NCBI GenBank assembly: GCA_013153895.1
Contig: JAADDN010000171.1
Location: forward strand, 1-31,400
From: Thermoproteota archaeon
Lineage (GTDB): Archaea; Thermoproteota; Thermoprotei; Thermoproteales; Thermocladiaceae
Reading direction: 5' to 3'
Length of the DNA stretch: 31,400 nt
Positions within the stretch are counted from its first letter, which is position 1; each line of letters starts with the position of its first letter. The notes under the pieces are model-generated. The model saw nothing but the letters and a program-made list of their open reading frames with translations. It was not told the origin of the DNA and ran no database searches. The translations under genes were made by a program, and so were the position numbers. Below, in pieces: positions 7,114-14,826 of the stretch.

Positions 7114-7122
7114 CTTATATAT
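7114..7122 (+). promoter_or_regulatory. TATA box of the tiny membrane-protein operon
   Basis: CTTATATAT, centred about 25 bp upstream of the ATG at 7143, is the best-looking archaeal TATA box in this part of the window. Its spacing to a very short ORF supports that ORF being real and translated from a leaderless mRNA. Confidence 0.6.
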
Positions 7123-7142
7123 CTCGTAGACATATGTTTAAC

Positions 7143-7241
7143 ATGAAGGAGATACTTGAAGAGATAATGAACATACTACTAATGATGATAATAACAACGG
7201 TGATAGGTATAGCAATACTTAAGGTGTTAGGTATACTATGA
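7143..7241 (+). CDS. Tiny single-span membrane protein, 32 aa
   Basis: ATG 7143 to TGA 7239-7241 encodes 32 residues: a short acidic amphipathic start (MKEILEEIMN) and then an almost unbroken hydrophobic helix (ILLMMIITTVIGIAIL) ending KVLGIL. I do not recognise a family. Support comes from a TATA box 25 bp upstream, and from translational coupling: the next ATG (7238) overlaps this stop as ATGA. It is the first of three tandem small membrane ORFs downstream of the helicase gene. Confidence 0.6.
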   Translation: MKEILEEIMNILLMMIITTVIGIAILKVLGIL

Positions 7242-7342
7242 TGAGGTACGTTATAACTCTAATAATGTACCTAATACTGGGAACAGTACTCATATTGATA
7301 TGCAAGTTCCTACATAACATACTGATCATGCTTGGTGTATAG
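7238..7342 (+). CDS. Tiny single-span membrane protein, 34 aa
   Basis: Starts ATGATG at 7238 (or the second ATG at 7241) inside the ATGA overlap with the preceding stop, and ends TAG 7340-7342. The 34-residue product is one hydrophobic helix (VITLIMYLILGTVLILI) with a C-terminal hydrophobic tail (CKFLHNILIMLGV). No family is recognised. The coupled arrangement and the gap of only 2 bp to the next ATG suggest an operon whose products may assemble together in the membrane. Confidence 0.58.
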   Translation: MMRYVITLIMYLILGTVLILICKFLHNILIMLGV

Positions 7343-7344
7343 AT

Positions 7345-7638
7345 ATGAGTAGCATATCGCTATCTGACATAATAATGTGCATAATATTGTTAGCTGTCTG
7401 TGCATCATTGATACCGATAATAAAGTTCGAGTTCATTAAGTTAAAAAATTTAAAAAATATTAAGAAGTGTAATGATACGATTATTAAGAATCATAGAAAT
7501 GAGACTATTACTAATACTACACGTTTAGGATATTTGAGAGATTATAAATATAGAGGATTCATGTTGACTTATTTTGTACTTATTATTCTTATAGTGATGA
7601 TAGTTCTAATAATTGTAATGTCCTCTCTTTTACGGTGA
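7345..7638 (+). CDS. Small two-span membrane protein, 97 aa
   Basis: Third gene of the small membrane cluster, starting 2 bp after the previous stop. Two transmembrane helices are evident: about residues 8-27 (DIIMCIILLAVCASLIPII) and 74-95 (TYFVLIILIVMIVLIIVM). They flank a basic, Asn/Thr-rich loop of about 45 residues (with KLKNLKNIKKC and NETITNTTR). The hairpin topology would place both ends on the same side. No homologue is recognised. It converges on rps13 with a 32-bp gap. Subunit of a membrane complex, a pilus/secretion part or a small toxin-like protein are all possible; none is shown. Confidence 0.7.
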   Translation: MSSISLSDIIMCIILLAVCASLIPIIKFEFIKLKNLKNIKKCNDTIIKNHRNETITNTTRLGYLRDYKYRGFMLTYFVLIILIVMIVLIIVMSSLLR

Positions 7639-7670
7639 AGCTAAGAGCATTAATGATGTTCTTAGGAAGG

Positions 7671-8120
7671 TTACTTCTTTCCTTTTGATACTCCTACTGT
7701 GAGTCCAAGTCTTCCTGTTGTTACTGTTCTCTGTCCTCTTACTTTTAGTCCTAGCTTGTGTCTTATACCCTTCCAACATCCTATCTTCTTCATTAGGTCT
7801 ATGTCCTTCTTTGCTGCTAGTATGAGATCTGCACCTATTAGATGCATGTTCTTTCCTGTCTCTGGATCTTTTGGTCTATTGACGAACCATCCTGGAGCTA
7901 TCTGGTGTAGGTTTCTTACTGCCCAGTCTAGTCTCTTTATGACGTCGTCTGGTAGGTCTCCTAGTCTTGATAGTGGATCTATGCCTAAGTATCTACATAT
8001 TGCGAATGCTGTCGATATTCCTATGCCCTTTATCTTTGCTAGAGCATATGCTGTTGCCTTATATCCGTCCAGGTCTGTGTCTCCTATTCTGACGATTGGT
8101 TTGAATCCTGTAGATGACAT
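7671..8120 (-). CDS. rps13: 30S ribosomal protein uS13
   Basis: A 149-aa archaeal uS13. Diagnostic stretches are FKPIVRIGDTDLDGYK near the N-terminus, the helix-turn-helix-like ALAKIKGIGISTA (residues about 27-39), and the C-terminal RNA-binding GIRHKLGLKVRGQRTVTTG. uS13 sits in the head of the small subunit and contacts tRNA and 5S/uL5 through bridge B1. A TATA-like CTTTTAAAC (minus strand, 8147-8155) lies about 30 bp before the ATG. In many archaea rps13 begins an operon with rps4, rps11 and rpoD; here the downstream neighbour is the convergent small membrane gene, so that linkage is broken. Confidence 0.96.
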   Translation of the reverse strand: MSSTGFKPIVRIGDTDLDGYKATAYALAKIKGIGISTAFAICRYLGIDPLSRLGDLPDDVIKRLDWAVRNLHQIAPGWFVNRPKDPETGKNMHLIGADLILAAKKDIDLMKKIGCWKGIRHKLGLKVRGQRTVTTGRLGLTVGVSKGKK

Positions 8121-8166
8121 GTGTTCTCTAACTAGATTGTTCTAGGGTTTAAAAGAGTTCCTTATG

Positions 8167-9459
8167 TTATACTAGCTTGTCTATAGATACCTTAGCTGTC
8201 TCTAGACCCTTAATATACCATGATGATGCTGCTAACGTACCTGCTAACCATAATGCTGCTATTATGCTTAAACATATGCTCGCTGTGAGATACTGTTCTA
8301 AGAATGTTAATATTGCTGTTGTTATTCCTTCAAAGCTCATGAAGAATCCTATCACTGTAGATCTTACTCCTGTTGGAAATAGCTCACTCTGTAGCGTACT
8401 TAAGCATGACCATCCCCACTGTGAGAACACCATGTTCCAGAATAGCGATGTGAAGAACATGTAGACATTTCTAACCATTACCGACACTATCATGATTATT
8501 GCTGTTATGAAACCTCCTAACAGTGATATCAGGGTAGACGCTCTACGTCCCCTATCTATGAGAGGTAGAAGCATGAATGCTCCTATGAATGATCCTAAGT
8601 TAGCTATCAGCACTATATACGCTATATATTTACTAAATGGGAAGTCTGGAGTATAGGGTAAGTAGAATGCAGGTATGAAATATGTTACATATATTGCTAC
8701 AGTTATTATTAAAAGTATTATGAACCTATAAGCATACTTTGATAAAGCTTCTCTCAGAGATATACCATGAACCTTTCTATAGTCCTGTACAAGGTCTTCT
8801 GTAAGATTTATAGAATACTTCTTTAATAATCTCTCAGCATCTGAGATCCTACCCTTAACTATGAGCCATCTAGGAGACTCAGGAAAACCTACCCTAGCCA
8901 CAGCTGTCAATATCAACACTATGAATGTAGATGCAAGAACATACTTTACCTGTACAGACGGAGAATAAATAATACTCTGATAAACAAGTTCAAACAATGC
9001 TACAACTACAGCTCCAAGATTCCAGAAGTTGCTAGACATGAGTATAGCTTTCCCCCTATGATAAGGTGGTGATAGCTCAGCTATTGCAGAGAACGCAGCT
9101 CCAAACTCACCACCAATAGCAAAACATGCAGCAGATGTTAATAACGTAAACAGTATAGGACTATTATAGAAGAAGTAGAGCAATCCTATAGAAAGAACCT
9201 CAATAATCAACACTATCAGAAACGTGCGCTTCCTTCCAATAATATCTCCAAGTCTACCAAGAACTACAGATCCTATAGTCCAAGCAACCATGTTAAGACC
9301 AAGTATATACGTAGCATATGGAAGAAGACTTTTAACAGAGTATATTATTAATGGAGATATTGAAAATATTAAACCATCAACAAAAAAGCTTAGAGAAGTT
9401 ATTATAAAAAGCTTCCAATGATCACTACTCCACTTAACAATATCAAGACTAACAGACAT
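8167..9459 (-). CDS. Major facilitator superfamily transporter, sugar/metabolite type
   Basis: A 430-aa protein with about 12 hydrophobic spans. The MFS loop 2-3 motif appears as GRLGDIIGRKR (residues 68-78), and PESPRWLIVKGR (193-204) is the sugar-porter/metabolite:H+ symporter signature at the end of span 6, followed by the cytoplasmic central loop (AERLLKKYSINLTEDL). It therefore probably imports a small organic solute with protons; substrate unknown. GATAAATAT (minus strand, near 9486-9496) is a plausible TATA box about 30 bp upstream. Codon use changes along the gene: the first third is T-ended, the last half A/G-ended, with the switch near 8750-8900. It seems monocistronic. Confidence 0.88.
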   Translation of the reverse strand: MSVSLDIVKWSSDHWKLFIITSLSFFVDGLIFSISPLIIYSVKSLLPYATYILGLNMVAWTIGSVVLGRLGDIIGRKRTFLIVLIIEVLSIGLLYFFYNSPILFTLLTSAACFAIGGEFGAAFSAIAELSPPYHRGKAILMSSNFWNLGAVVVALFELVYQSIIYSPSVQVKYVLASTFIVLILTAVARVGFPESPRWLIVKGRISDAERLLKKYSINLTEDLVQDYRKVHGISLREALSKYAYRFIILLIITVAIYVTYFIPAFYLPYTPDFPFSKYIAYIVLIANLGSFIGAFMLLPLIDRGRRASTLISLLGGFITAIIMIVSVMVRNVYMFFTSLFWNMVFSQWGWSCLSTLQSELFPTGVRSTVIGFFMSFEGITTAILTFLEQYLTASICLSIIAALWLAGTLAASSWYIKGLETAKVSIDKLV

Positions 9460-9522
9460 TTTCAGGTAGATTTAACTAGAAACAACAATATTTATCAGTT
9501 ACTCTAAGATGTACTAGTGAAC

Positions 9523-10281
9523 TTAAATAATGAAACTAAACTTCTCAATCACAGGAACAAGCAGACCATCTACGATACTCTTATGCACAATCTTCATAGT
9601 ATGAAGTACTTCCTCTCCTATGAGTAATATTGTACCTATATGATAAATTGATACTAATAAAATCATTGCAAGCATGCTTATGATTATCATTACTACGATT
9701 GGTATAATAATTTTAAGAACCCTATAACGAGCACTTGCTACCTTACTTCTCGTACATATTGACTCTTCTTTCCTGTAGATAGGTCTCATACTTTCAACTC
9801 TAGAAGTTGTTCCCTTGCTCTCTACCTTTCTATTCTCTATATCTTTGACTCTTATCGAGGAGGAATATGTTGTCGAGTAGATCTCTTCTCTAGGTCTAAA
9901 TCCTCTAAATGGAGCGGGTGCTGAATAATGTTCAAGTAGTGGAAATATCTTCTTGAGAATATTCACTATCTCTGCTCTTAATCCATTAATCTCTCCTCTT
10001 CTTATAGAGAACCTATCTATACCCAATCTCTCTAACAATTTTATCCATGACTCAGCGATCTTATTCATTACATCTTCATCGATTTCCTTGATACCATATA
10101 TTATGCGTATTAGATCTAGCTCCTCTGCTATAAAGGTAGATATCTTACGAGTTATTACTAGATCTGTTGAAAATGCTCTATATTTTGTCCACCAATCTTT
10201 AAACTCTTTCTTAGCAGCATTAGACTCTAACCATCTATCTAGGTTGGGGGTCATAAGACTCGTTGAGCTTTCCGCGGACAT
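9523..10281 (-). CDS. Hypothetical protein with one C-terminal membrane helix, 252 aa
   Basis: Not recognised. The N-terminal 120 residues are soluble and helical (NLDRWLESNAAKKEFKDWW; EELDLIRIIYGIKEIDEDV). A Ser/Thr/Arg-rich, probably disordered linker spans about 120-185. A strong membrane helix covers 188-212 (VLKIIIPIVVMIIISMLAMILLV), and about 40 residues follow. This makes an N-in or N-out bitopic membrane protein with a tethered helical domain. The ATG at 10281 is about 28 bp from a TATA-like CTTTTAAAT on the minus strand (10305-10313), fitting a leaderless message. It is followed downstream by the MFS gene but separated by 63 bp with its own promoter. Confidence 0.72.
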   Translation of the reverse strand: MSAESSTSLMTPNLDRWLESNAAKKEFKDWWTKYRAFSTDLVITRKISTFIAEELDLIRIIYGIKEIDEDVMNKIAESWIKLLERLGIDRFSIRRGEINGLRAEIVNILKKIFPLLEHYSAPAPFRGFRPREEIYSTTYSSSIRVKDIENRKVESKGTTSRVESMRPIYRKEESICTRSKVASARYRVLKIIIPIVVMIIISMLAMILLVSIYHIGTILLIGEEVLHTMKIVHKSIVDGLLVPVIEKFSFII

Positions 10282-10404
10282 CCATTATAATGTACCTCTA
10301 AATGATTTAAAAGAATTTTGCACAAAAATGAGTACACTGCATCACATTGTAGTATATTAACTTCAGATTCCTGTACATCACGAAGACGATGAGGAAAACA
10401 CGTT

Positions 10405-10462
10405 ACTCTCTTAAGAAATGAGAAAGTAAATAAGAATGAGGAAGATCCCTTAAGAATAGGGA
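10405..10462 (-). terminator. Candidate terminator downstream of the C/D sRNA
   Basis: On the minus strand, TCCCT (10462-10458) and AGGGA (10450-10446) form a 5-bp stem with a 7-nt loop. A pyrimidine-rich run follows (TCTTCCTCATTCTTATTT and more). Archaeal termination depends mostly on U-rich tracts, so this may end the sRNA transcript. Confidence 0.35.
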
Positions 10463-10468
10463 GAAATA

Positions 10469-10519
10469 TCAGAGTCTGCTATCCTCCTCACAGACTTCGG
10501 TGATCACCTCCCTCATCAC
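10469..10519 (-). ncRNA. C/D box guide sRNA with a guide against the 16S rRNA 3' tail
   Basis: On the minus strand: box C GTGATGA (10519-10513), 12-nt guide GGGAGGTGATCA (10512-10501), D' CCGA (10500-10497), spacer AGTCT, C' GTGAGGA (10491-10485), 12-nt guide GGATAGCAGACT (10484-10473), box D CTGA (10472-10469). The D' guide complements GATCACCTCC, the near-universal 3' end of 16S rRNA that contains the anti-Shine-Dalgarno; the fifth base from D' faces the C of GATC. The D guide would target AGTCTGCTATCC (unassigned). Caveat: GGTGAT at box C can also pair with ATCACC in the guide/D' region, and AGTCT with AGACT, so the free RNA could fold into two hairpins instead. D' and C' each deviate by one base from consensus. 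Confidence 0.72.
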
Positions 10520-10548
10520 CACAAGTACTACTTAAAGTCAAGATAATA

Positions 10549-10558
10549 AGTTATTTAA
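10549..10558 (-). promoter_or_regulatory. TATA-like box of the C/D sRNA
   Basis: The minus strand reads GGTTAAATAA here, centred about 26-28 bp upstream of a start near 10526, that is about 7 nt before box C. Spacing is right for an independently transcribed sRNA. Confidence 0.4.
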
Positions 10559-10705
10559 CCTTCCCTAACATCATGATGGTCTTTCTGATAAGATTTATCA
10601 ACATTATAGAACTTTTACATACTTGACACATACTTGAAATTAAATGTTCAAAAAGATCTGTAAGTAATATTCATTGAGATATAATGTATGGGTAAGGTTT
10701 TGCTT

Positions 10706-10729
10706 AAGAAAGTTATAAAGAAAGTTATA
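10706..10729. repeat. Perfect 12-bp tandem duplication
   Basis: AAGAAAGTTATA occurs twice in direct, abutting copies (10706-10717 and 10718-10729) in the intergenic DNA downstream of the FBP aldolase/phosphatase gene. It could be a slippage product; no function is apparent. Confidence 0.6.
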
Positions 10730-10784
10730 TAGAGTTATGATTGTTTGTAGTGTGAAATAATTTGAAGATCTGCGGGTTTACCTA

Positions 10785-11951
10785 TTATGAGCTTCCTTTC
10801 AGATACTTGTATCTGTCTTTCTCGTACTCTTCTATTGGTATGTACTTTAGTGAGGCTAGTACTTTTGGTAGTGTAGTGTACTCCATCTCTTCTGGTGGTA
10901 GTCTGTGTGGCATTATTGGTCCCATTCTCCTTATGTAGTCTGCTACGAAGCTTGCTATTAATCTCACGTAGTCGAATGCTGGGTCATCGAATAGGTCTAC
11001 TGGTCCTTCTAGGTATCCATCATGTAGCTGGAATCCTAGTGCTATTACTTTTGGTGGTCCGTCGAATCTAGTCATCTTTGGTCCTATTGCTATCTTTTTC
11101 TCAGGTATTATTGCTGTCATTCTTGCTGGCATTAGTGGTCCACTGTGGCTTCCTCTCATCCATCCGCTAACCATGTGTGGGTATGCGAATGCTTCTAGTA
11201 TCTCTCCTACTGCTGGTAGTCCATGCTGTGCTCTTATTATTCCTACTGGGTCGTCCTTACCGACGTACTTTCCTGCTATGAGGTTTAGTCTCTCTACACT
11301 TATTACTGATGCTGGTAGTAGATCCTCCTTCCTGTATACTCTCCTTATTATGTATCGTCCAGGTGTTCCTATTAGTGCCATTATGTCATATATTCTCTCT
11401 GGTGCATCAAGAATGTAGACTCTTCCCTCATATACGTCAATTATCTCGAACTTGAATCCAGCATGCATCTCTGGGTCAATTACTAGTCCAGCAGTCGTGA
11501 ATGGGTCTGCAAACATCTTGAAGAGTGGTAGGTTGAATGCTCCTGGCTCAGTCTTGTCTGCAGCTATTACTACTATAGGCTCGCTTGGTCTCTCCTCTAT
11601 CTCCATCTCTGCTACTTGTGGTCCCATTCCTCTCACGTTTCCGCTGAAAGTCTCCTTGAGTAGATCCTGACCTGCTCCATATAGCTTCAACTTCTTAGCT
11701 ATGTTCTCAGTAGCCTCCTTGAATATGTCCCACGCAAGACCATGAATCTCAGGATTATTCTCACCTTTAGTATGTGTCATCAGTAGAGACATGTCATCTC
11801 CACATGAGTATACGTAGTAGTCTATGATTATGCCCTTCTTCTGAGCCTCAGCAAGCCTTTCAGCAGCGAACTCTAGAGCTTTTGGATGAACCCATGCGTG
11901 ACCTGGACAGCCACCTATGTCTGCCTTTATTATCGAGATAGTAACCTTCAT
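10785..11951 (-). CDS. fbp: Bifunctional fructose-1,6-bisphosphate aldolase/phosphatase
   Basis: A 388-aa enzyme of the archaeal/deep-bacterial type V FBPase family. It condenses triose phosphates to FBP and then dephosphorylates it to fructose-6-P, making gluconeogenesis unidirectional. Residue positions match the studied crenarchaeal enzymes exactly: metal ligands D11, H18, D52 and D53 (ADIGGCPGH; CGDD), K133 (AADKTEPG), and the catalytic Y229 and Schiff-base K232 (KYVGKDDP). Full length, cytoplasmic, metal-dependent. A TATA-like GGTTTAAT (minus strand, 11981-11988) lies about 33 bp before the ATG. It stands alone, divergent from the cobalamin genes. With PGI/PMI at 4046 it covers two steps from triose phosphate to glucose-6-P. 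Confidence 0.97.
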   Translation of the reverse strand: MKVTISIIKADIGGCPGHAWVHPKALEFAAERLAEAQKKGIIIDYYVYSCGDDMSLLMTHTKGENNPEIHGLAWDIFKEATENIAKKLKLYGAGQDLLKETFSGNVRGMGPQVAEMEIEERPSEPIVVIAADKTEPGAFNLPLFKMFADPFTTAGLVIDPEMHAGFKFEIIDVYEGRVYILDAPERIYDIMALIGTPGRYIIRRVYRKEDLLPASVISVERLNLIAGKYVGKDDPVGIIRAQHGLPAVGEILEAFAYPHMVSGWMRGSHSGPLMPARMTAIIPEKKIAIGPKMTRFDGPPKVIALGFQLHDGYLEGPVDLFDDPAFDYVRLIASFVADYIRRMGPIMPHRLPPEEMEYTTLPKVLASLKYIPIEEYEKDRYKYLKGSS

Positions 11952-12000
11952 CTAAGAACTAGTATAATACCTGTGTTACTATTAAACCTTGTGGTCTAGC

Positions 12001-12008
12001 TTAAAAAT
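12001..12008 (+). promoter_or_regulatory. TATA box of the cobalamin operon
   Basis: TTAAAAAT preceded by GC lies about 33 bp upstream of the GTG at 12037, giving a predicted start near 12030 and a leader of only a few bases. No cobalamin-riboswitch-like structure is seen in the 85-bp gap. Confidence 0.4.
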
Positions 12009-12036
12009 TGCATATAGGGATGTAATGTAGAAACTT

Positions 12037-13119
12037 GTGAACAAGAACGTAACAGAGGAAAGATTAACGCCAATACGCTACATATTTGAGCATGGAGGAT
12101 CAAAATTAGGGGAAAAGATCATAGACCTATCCTCGAACCAGAATCCACTAGGACAACCATCATTTATAAAAGATGTGACCAGAAACTTAACACATATTCA
12201 TTTACAGAAGTTTCCAAATACGGAGAAAGTAATAGAGAACCTATCGTATATTGAAGAAATTGAAAGAGACCTTATCTATCCTACGCCAGGAGCATCAGTC
12301 GGAATCTTAATAATATTCCTATACTTTAAACCAAAAATATGTATAATACCGGACATAACATATGTAGACTACATAAGAATATGTAAGGAATTAAATATAA
12401 AAATGATAACAACACCTACAGTAGTTATAGACAGGAAGCCTATGATAGATCTAGAATATTTAAGAGAAATTTCGCAAAAATATGATAATGAAAATACAAT
12501 AATAATCTTAGTAAATCCTAACAATCCTACAGGAACATTCATAGAGTTAGAGAAGTTGAAAGATTTTATCGAAAATGTAGGAAAATCAAAAATACTTCTA
12601 GATATAACGTTCATAGATTTTGTTAATCAACAAAGTAAATGTAGAGAACTCTTAAACTATGATAATGTAATAATTATAAAATCATTATCAAAAATAATTT
12701 CAACACCTGGAGTAAGGGTAGGATATATTGCAGGAAAATCTATAAGAGAGATTCCTAAGTTAAGTTGGCCTCTGAGCATCCTTTCTGAGCTTATTCTTGA
12801 GAAGATCGTAAGTAATTTGAGAGAGTATAAGACTTTTATTGAGAAGACCTATAACTATGTTAGCAAGGAAATTGAAAGATTAGTGAGCATTCTTGTTAAG
12901 AATCTTAAAAATATTAACATATATAGATCTCATACGCATATGTTCATTTTTAAAGCATCAGAAAGATTATATGATATTCTTTTAAACTCGTATAATATTA
13001 AAGTTAGGAAGTACTGTATTTTAAGTAATGGAGAGGTTCTATATAGAGCATCTATAAGAGATAGAGAAACTAACGATCTTCTAATTAGAGCGTTATTAAT
13101 GTCTGATAAATATGCGTAA
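12037..13119 (+). CDS. PLP-dependent aminotransferase fold, likely threonine-phosphate decarboxylase (CobD-type)
   Basis: A 360-aa class I/II fold-type I PLP enzyme. NPNNPTG lies at residues 160-166, the PLP-binding lysine is K219 in IKSLSKIISTPGVRVGY, and an LSSNQNPLG start (residues 31-39) matches the substrate-phosphate region. The fold is shared by histidinol-phosphate aminotransferase and L-threonine-O-3-phosphate decarboxylase. The immediate overlap with cobS and then cbiB favours the decarboxylase, which supplies aminopropanol phosphate for the cobalamin nucleotide loop. It begins at GTG 12037. Codons are A-ended in the first half and T/G-ended in the last third. It overlaps cobS by 8 bp. 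HisC is the alternative, with lower likelihood since no his genes are near. Confidence 0.75.
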   Translation: MNKNVTEERLTPIRYIFEHGGSKLGEKIIDLSSNQNPLGQPSFIKDVTRNLTHIHLQKFPNTEKVIENLSYIEEIERDLIYPTPGASVGILIIFLYFKPKICIIPDITYVDYIRICKELNIKMITTPTVVIDRKPMIDLEYLREISQKYDNENTIIILVNPNNPTGTFIELEKLKDFIENVGKSKILLDITFIDFVNQQSKCRELLNYDNVIIIKSLSKIISTPGVRVGYIAGKSIREIPKLSWPLSILSELILEKIVSNLREYKTFIEKTYNYVSKEIERLVSILVKNLKNINIYRSHTHMFIFKASERLYDILLNSYNIKVRKYCILSNGEVLYRASIRDRETNDLLIRALLMSDKYA

Positions 13120-13867
13120 GGTAGTCGAGCTTATTAAAGCTCAGTTATCATTCTTCACAATTATCCCATGTAGATCAAGGTTAAGTGTTGTTGATGCATT
13201 ATCATACGTTGATATCAGTATATTAACTGTAAGTCCCATAATCTTAACAATATGTTGTCTTCCAGTCTTTCTTCTAAGTTACTTCAAAGTTCTTAAGAAT
13301 ATTGAACTTACGTCAGTATTAATGTACAGTTCACTACTTATACTAACCGGAATGCTTCATATAGATGGATTGACAGATGTTGTTGATGCATTATTCACAC
13401 CAAGAGAGAAGAGACATCAGATACTTAAAGATCCTCACATAGGTGCTGTTGGTGGAGCAGCATTGTTCATAGTTCTCACACTTGGAGTAGTAGCTGTATT
13501 GTCTAGTAGAAATATATTATGCTCAATATGGAAAATCGTTCTATCTGAACTATACTCAAGATTGAGTTGTAGTATGTGTGCACGTATGGGAAGACCTCTT
13601 CATAAAGGTTTAGGAAGCATAGTTATTGAGGGAGTATCAAGAAGAAGACATCTCATAATAGTTCCTATCATAGTTAATATTATAGCATCAATACTCATAC
13701 TAGGATGTCTTAAAGCAATAATGTACCTAGTATCAACAACATTGATATCATATGCTCTAATAAAGATACCTGTAAGAGCGTTAGGTGGAGTTAGTGGTGA
13801 TGTTCTAGGTTACTCTATAGAGATAGGAAGACATATATCACTTATAACATTAACATTCATACTATGA
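13112..13867 (+). CDS. cobS: Adenosylcobinamide-GDP ribazoletransferase (cobalamin synthase)
   Basis: A 251-aa multi-span membrane enzyme that joins adenosylcobinamide-GDP and alpha-ribazole (phosphate) in the last steps of cobalamin synthesis. The family motif is MLHIDGLTDVVDALF (residues about 86-100) followed by KDPHIGAVGGAALF, which hold the acidic metal-binding residues. LGGVSGDVLGY near the C-terminus is also typical. About six hydrophobic spans are visible. Its start lies inside the preceding gene and its stop overlaps the next ATG (ATGA at 13864-13867), so the three genes are translationally coupled. Confidence 0.93.
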   Translation: MRKVVELIKAQLSFFTIIPCRSRLSVVDALSYVDISILTVSPIILTICCLPVFLLSYFKVLKNIELTSVLMYSSLLILTGMLHIDGLTDVVDALFTPREKRHQILKDPHIGAVGGAALFIVLTLGVVAVLSSRNILCSIWKIVLSELYSRLSCSMCARMGRPLHKGLGSIVIEGVSRRRHLIIVPIIVNIIASILILGCLKAIMYLVSTTLISYALIKIPVRALGGVSGDVLGYSIEIGRHISLITLTFIL

Positions 13868-14826
13868 TTAAGAAAATTTCAATAATACTTGCATTAATAT
13901 TGATAAATACCATATTAATAGACTTTTTAAATGGTGAAGTTAGAGATAAAGTATGTCCAATACATCCTGTTAAAATATGTTGGCAACTTGGTTCTAAAAT
14001 TCTTAAAAATATTAAAAGAACTAGGTCAGGTGGAGTTATACTTTGGATATCAACTGTAACTCCTCTCTTAACCATCTATGCTATAGTACCAATGCTTCTA
14101 CTATACTATCTCATGAATATTAACATTTTTTATACAATATTACTGATTGTTACTCTCTCAATATTAAATAAGTTTACTATAAGTTTAAAATTATTGAACT
14201 GGTATTATATTACAATCTTAAAATATCTTGAAAATAATAATGAAGCAAAAGCGAGAGTTCTCTTACAAGAGATTGTTAGGCGAGATGTCTTCGCATTAGA
14301 TAGAGATCACGTCTTATCTGCTCTAATTGAGACGTATGTTGAATCTATTGTTGATGGTTTTGTAAGTCCATTATTCTGGTTCTCTATTTTTGGTCTAGTT
14401 GGTTCTTATTTGCAGAGGCTTGCTAATACTATGGATTCTCTAGTAGGTTATAAACATGATCCTTATCGTGATGTTGGTTGGTTTTCTGCAAATGTTGATA
14501 CTTTATTAAACATTCCTGGAACAGTTCTCTTCTCGATTATGTTGATTCTAGTATCATTTAGGAGAGGAATGTTTAAAGAGTTTATGAGTAATGTTAAACG
14601 TTCTAGATCTGTATCTAGTATTAATGCTAGAATTGTGTTTTCTGCTACTAGTACTGTGCTAAAGGTGGATCTTGAGAAGCCTGATGAATATAGAGTTGGT
14701 GATTATGGTACTTTCCCCAATATCGATCATTGTAAGAGATTATTTAAGATTGTCAAGAGAGCAGTCTCATTATGTATTCTTCTACTCTTGATTATTAGTT
14801 TAGTAGTATTCTCCTTAGTATCCTAG
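13864..14826 (+). CDS. cbiB: Adenosylcobinamide-phosphate synthase (CbiB family)
   Basis: A 320-aa integral membrane protein attaching the aminopropanol (phosphate) arm to adenosylcobyric acid. Family marks are DFLNGEVRDKVCPIHPVK near the N-terminus, RDVFALDRDHVLSALIET (residues about 140-157), ESIVDGFVSPLFWF, and MDSLVGYKHDPYRDVGWFSA with the conserved Tyr-Lys. It shares ATGA with cobS. Its 3' end overlaps the convergent aRF1 gene by 12 bp. The CobY/CobU and CobT partners are not in this window, so the organism either has them elsewhere or only salvages cobinamide. Confidence 0.92.
   Translation: MIKKISIILALILINTILIDFLNGEVRDKVCPIHPVKICWQLGSKILKNIKRTRSGGVILWISTVTPLLTIYAIVPMLLLYYLMNINIFYTILLIVTLSILNKFTISLKLLNWYYITILKYLENNNEAKARVLLQEIVRRDVFALDRDHVLSALIETYVESIVDGFVSPLFWFSIFGLVGSYLQRLANTMDSLVGYKHDPYRDVGWFSANVDTLLNIPGTVLFSIMLILVSFRRGMFKEFMSNVKRSRSVSSINARIVFSATSTVLKVDLEKPDEYRVGDYGTFPNIDHCKRLFKIVKRAVSLCILLLLIISLVVFSLVS

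Larger units (their letters stand above)
10282..10784. other. 503-bp intergenic region
   Basis: The only gene-free stretch over 300 bp in the window. From left to right it holds the TATA region of the minus-strand hypothetical gene (10305-10313), a pyrimidine-rich minus-strand tract and a small hairpin (about 10405-10462), the C/D box sRNA (10469-10519) with an upstream TATA-like box (10549-10558), A/T-rich sequence without long ORFs, and a perfect 12-bp tandem duplication (10706-10729). A 14-codon ORF at 10688 (MGKVLLKKVIKKVI) lies over the duplication and is probably fortuitous. The rest (about 10560-10700) shows nothing I can assign. Confidence 0.6.

Noticed and set aside
10472..10521. Two plus-strand hairpins with CCTCC loops, an apparent anti-SD regulatory RNA
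   Set aside because: The same bases form a complete C/D box sRNA on the minus strand with a suitable promoter; the hairpins are kept only as a possible alternative fold.
10688..10732. 14-codon ORF MGKVLLKKVIKKVI
   Set aside because: It arises from the 12-bp tandem duplication, with no RBS or TATA box at the right distance.
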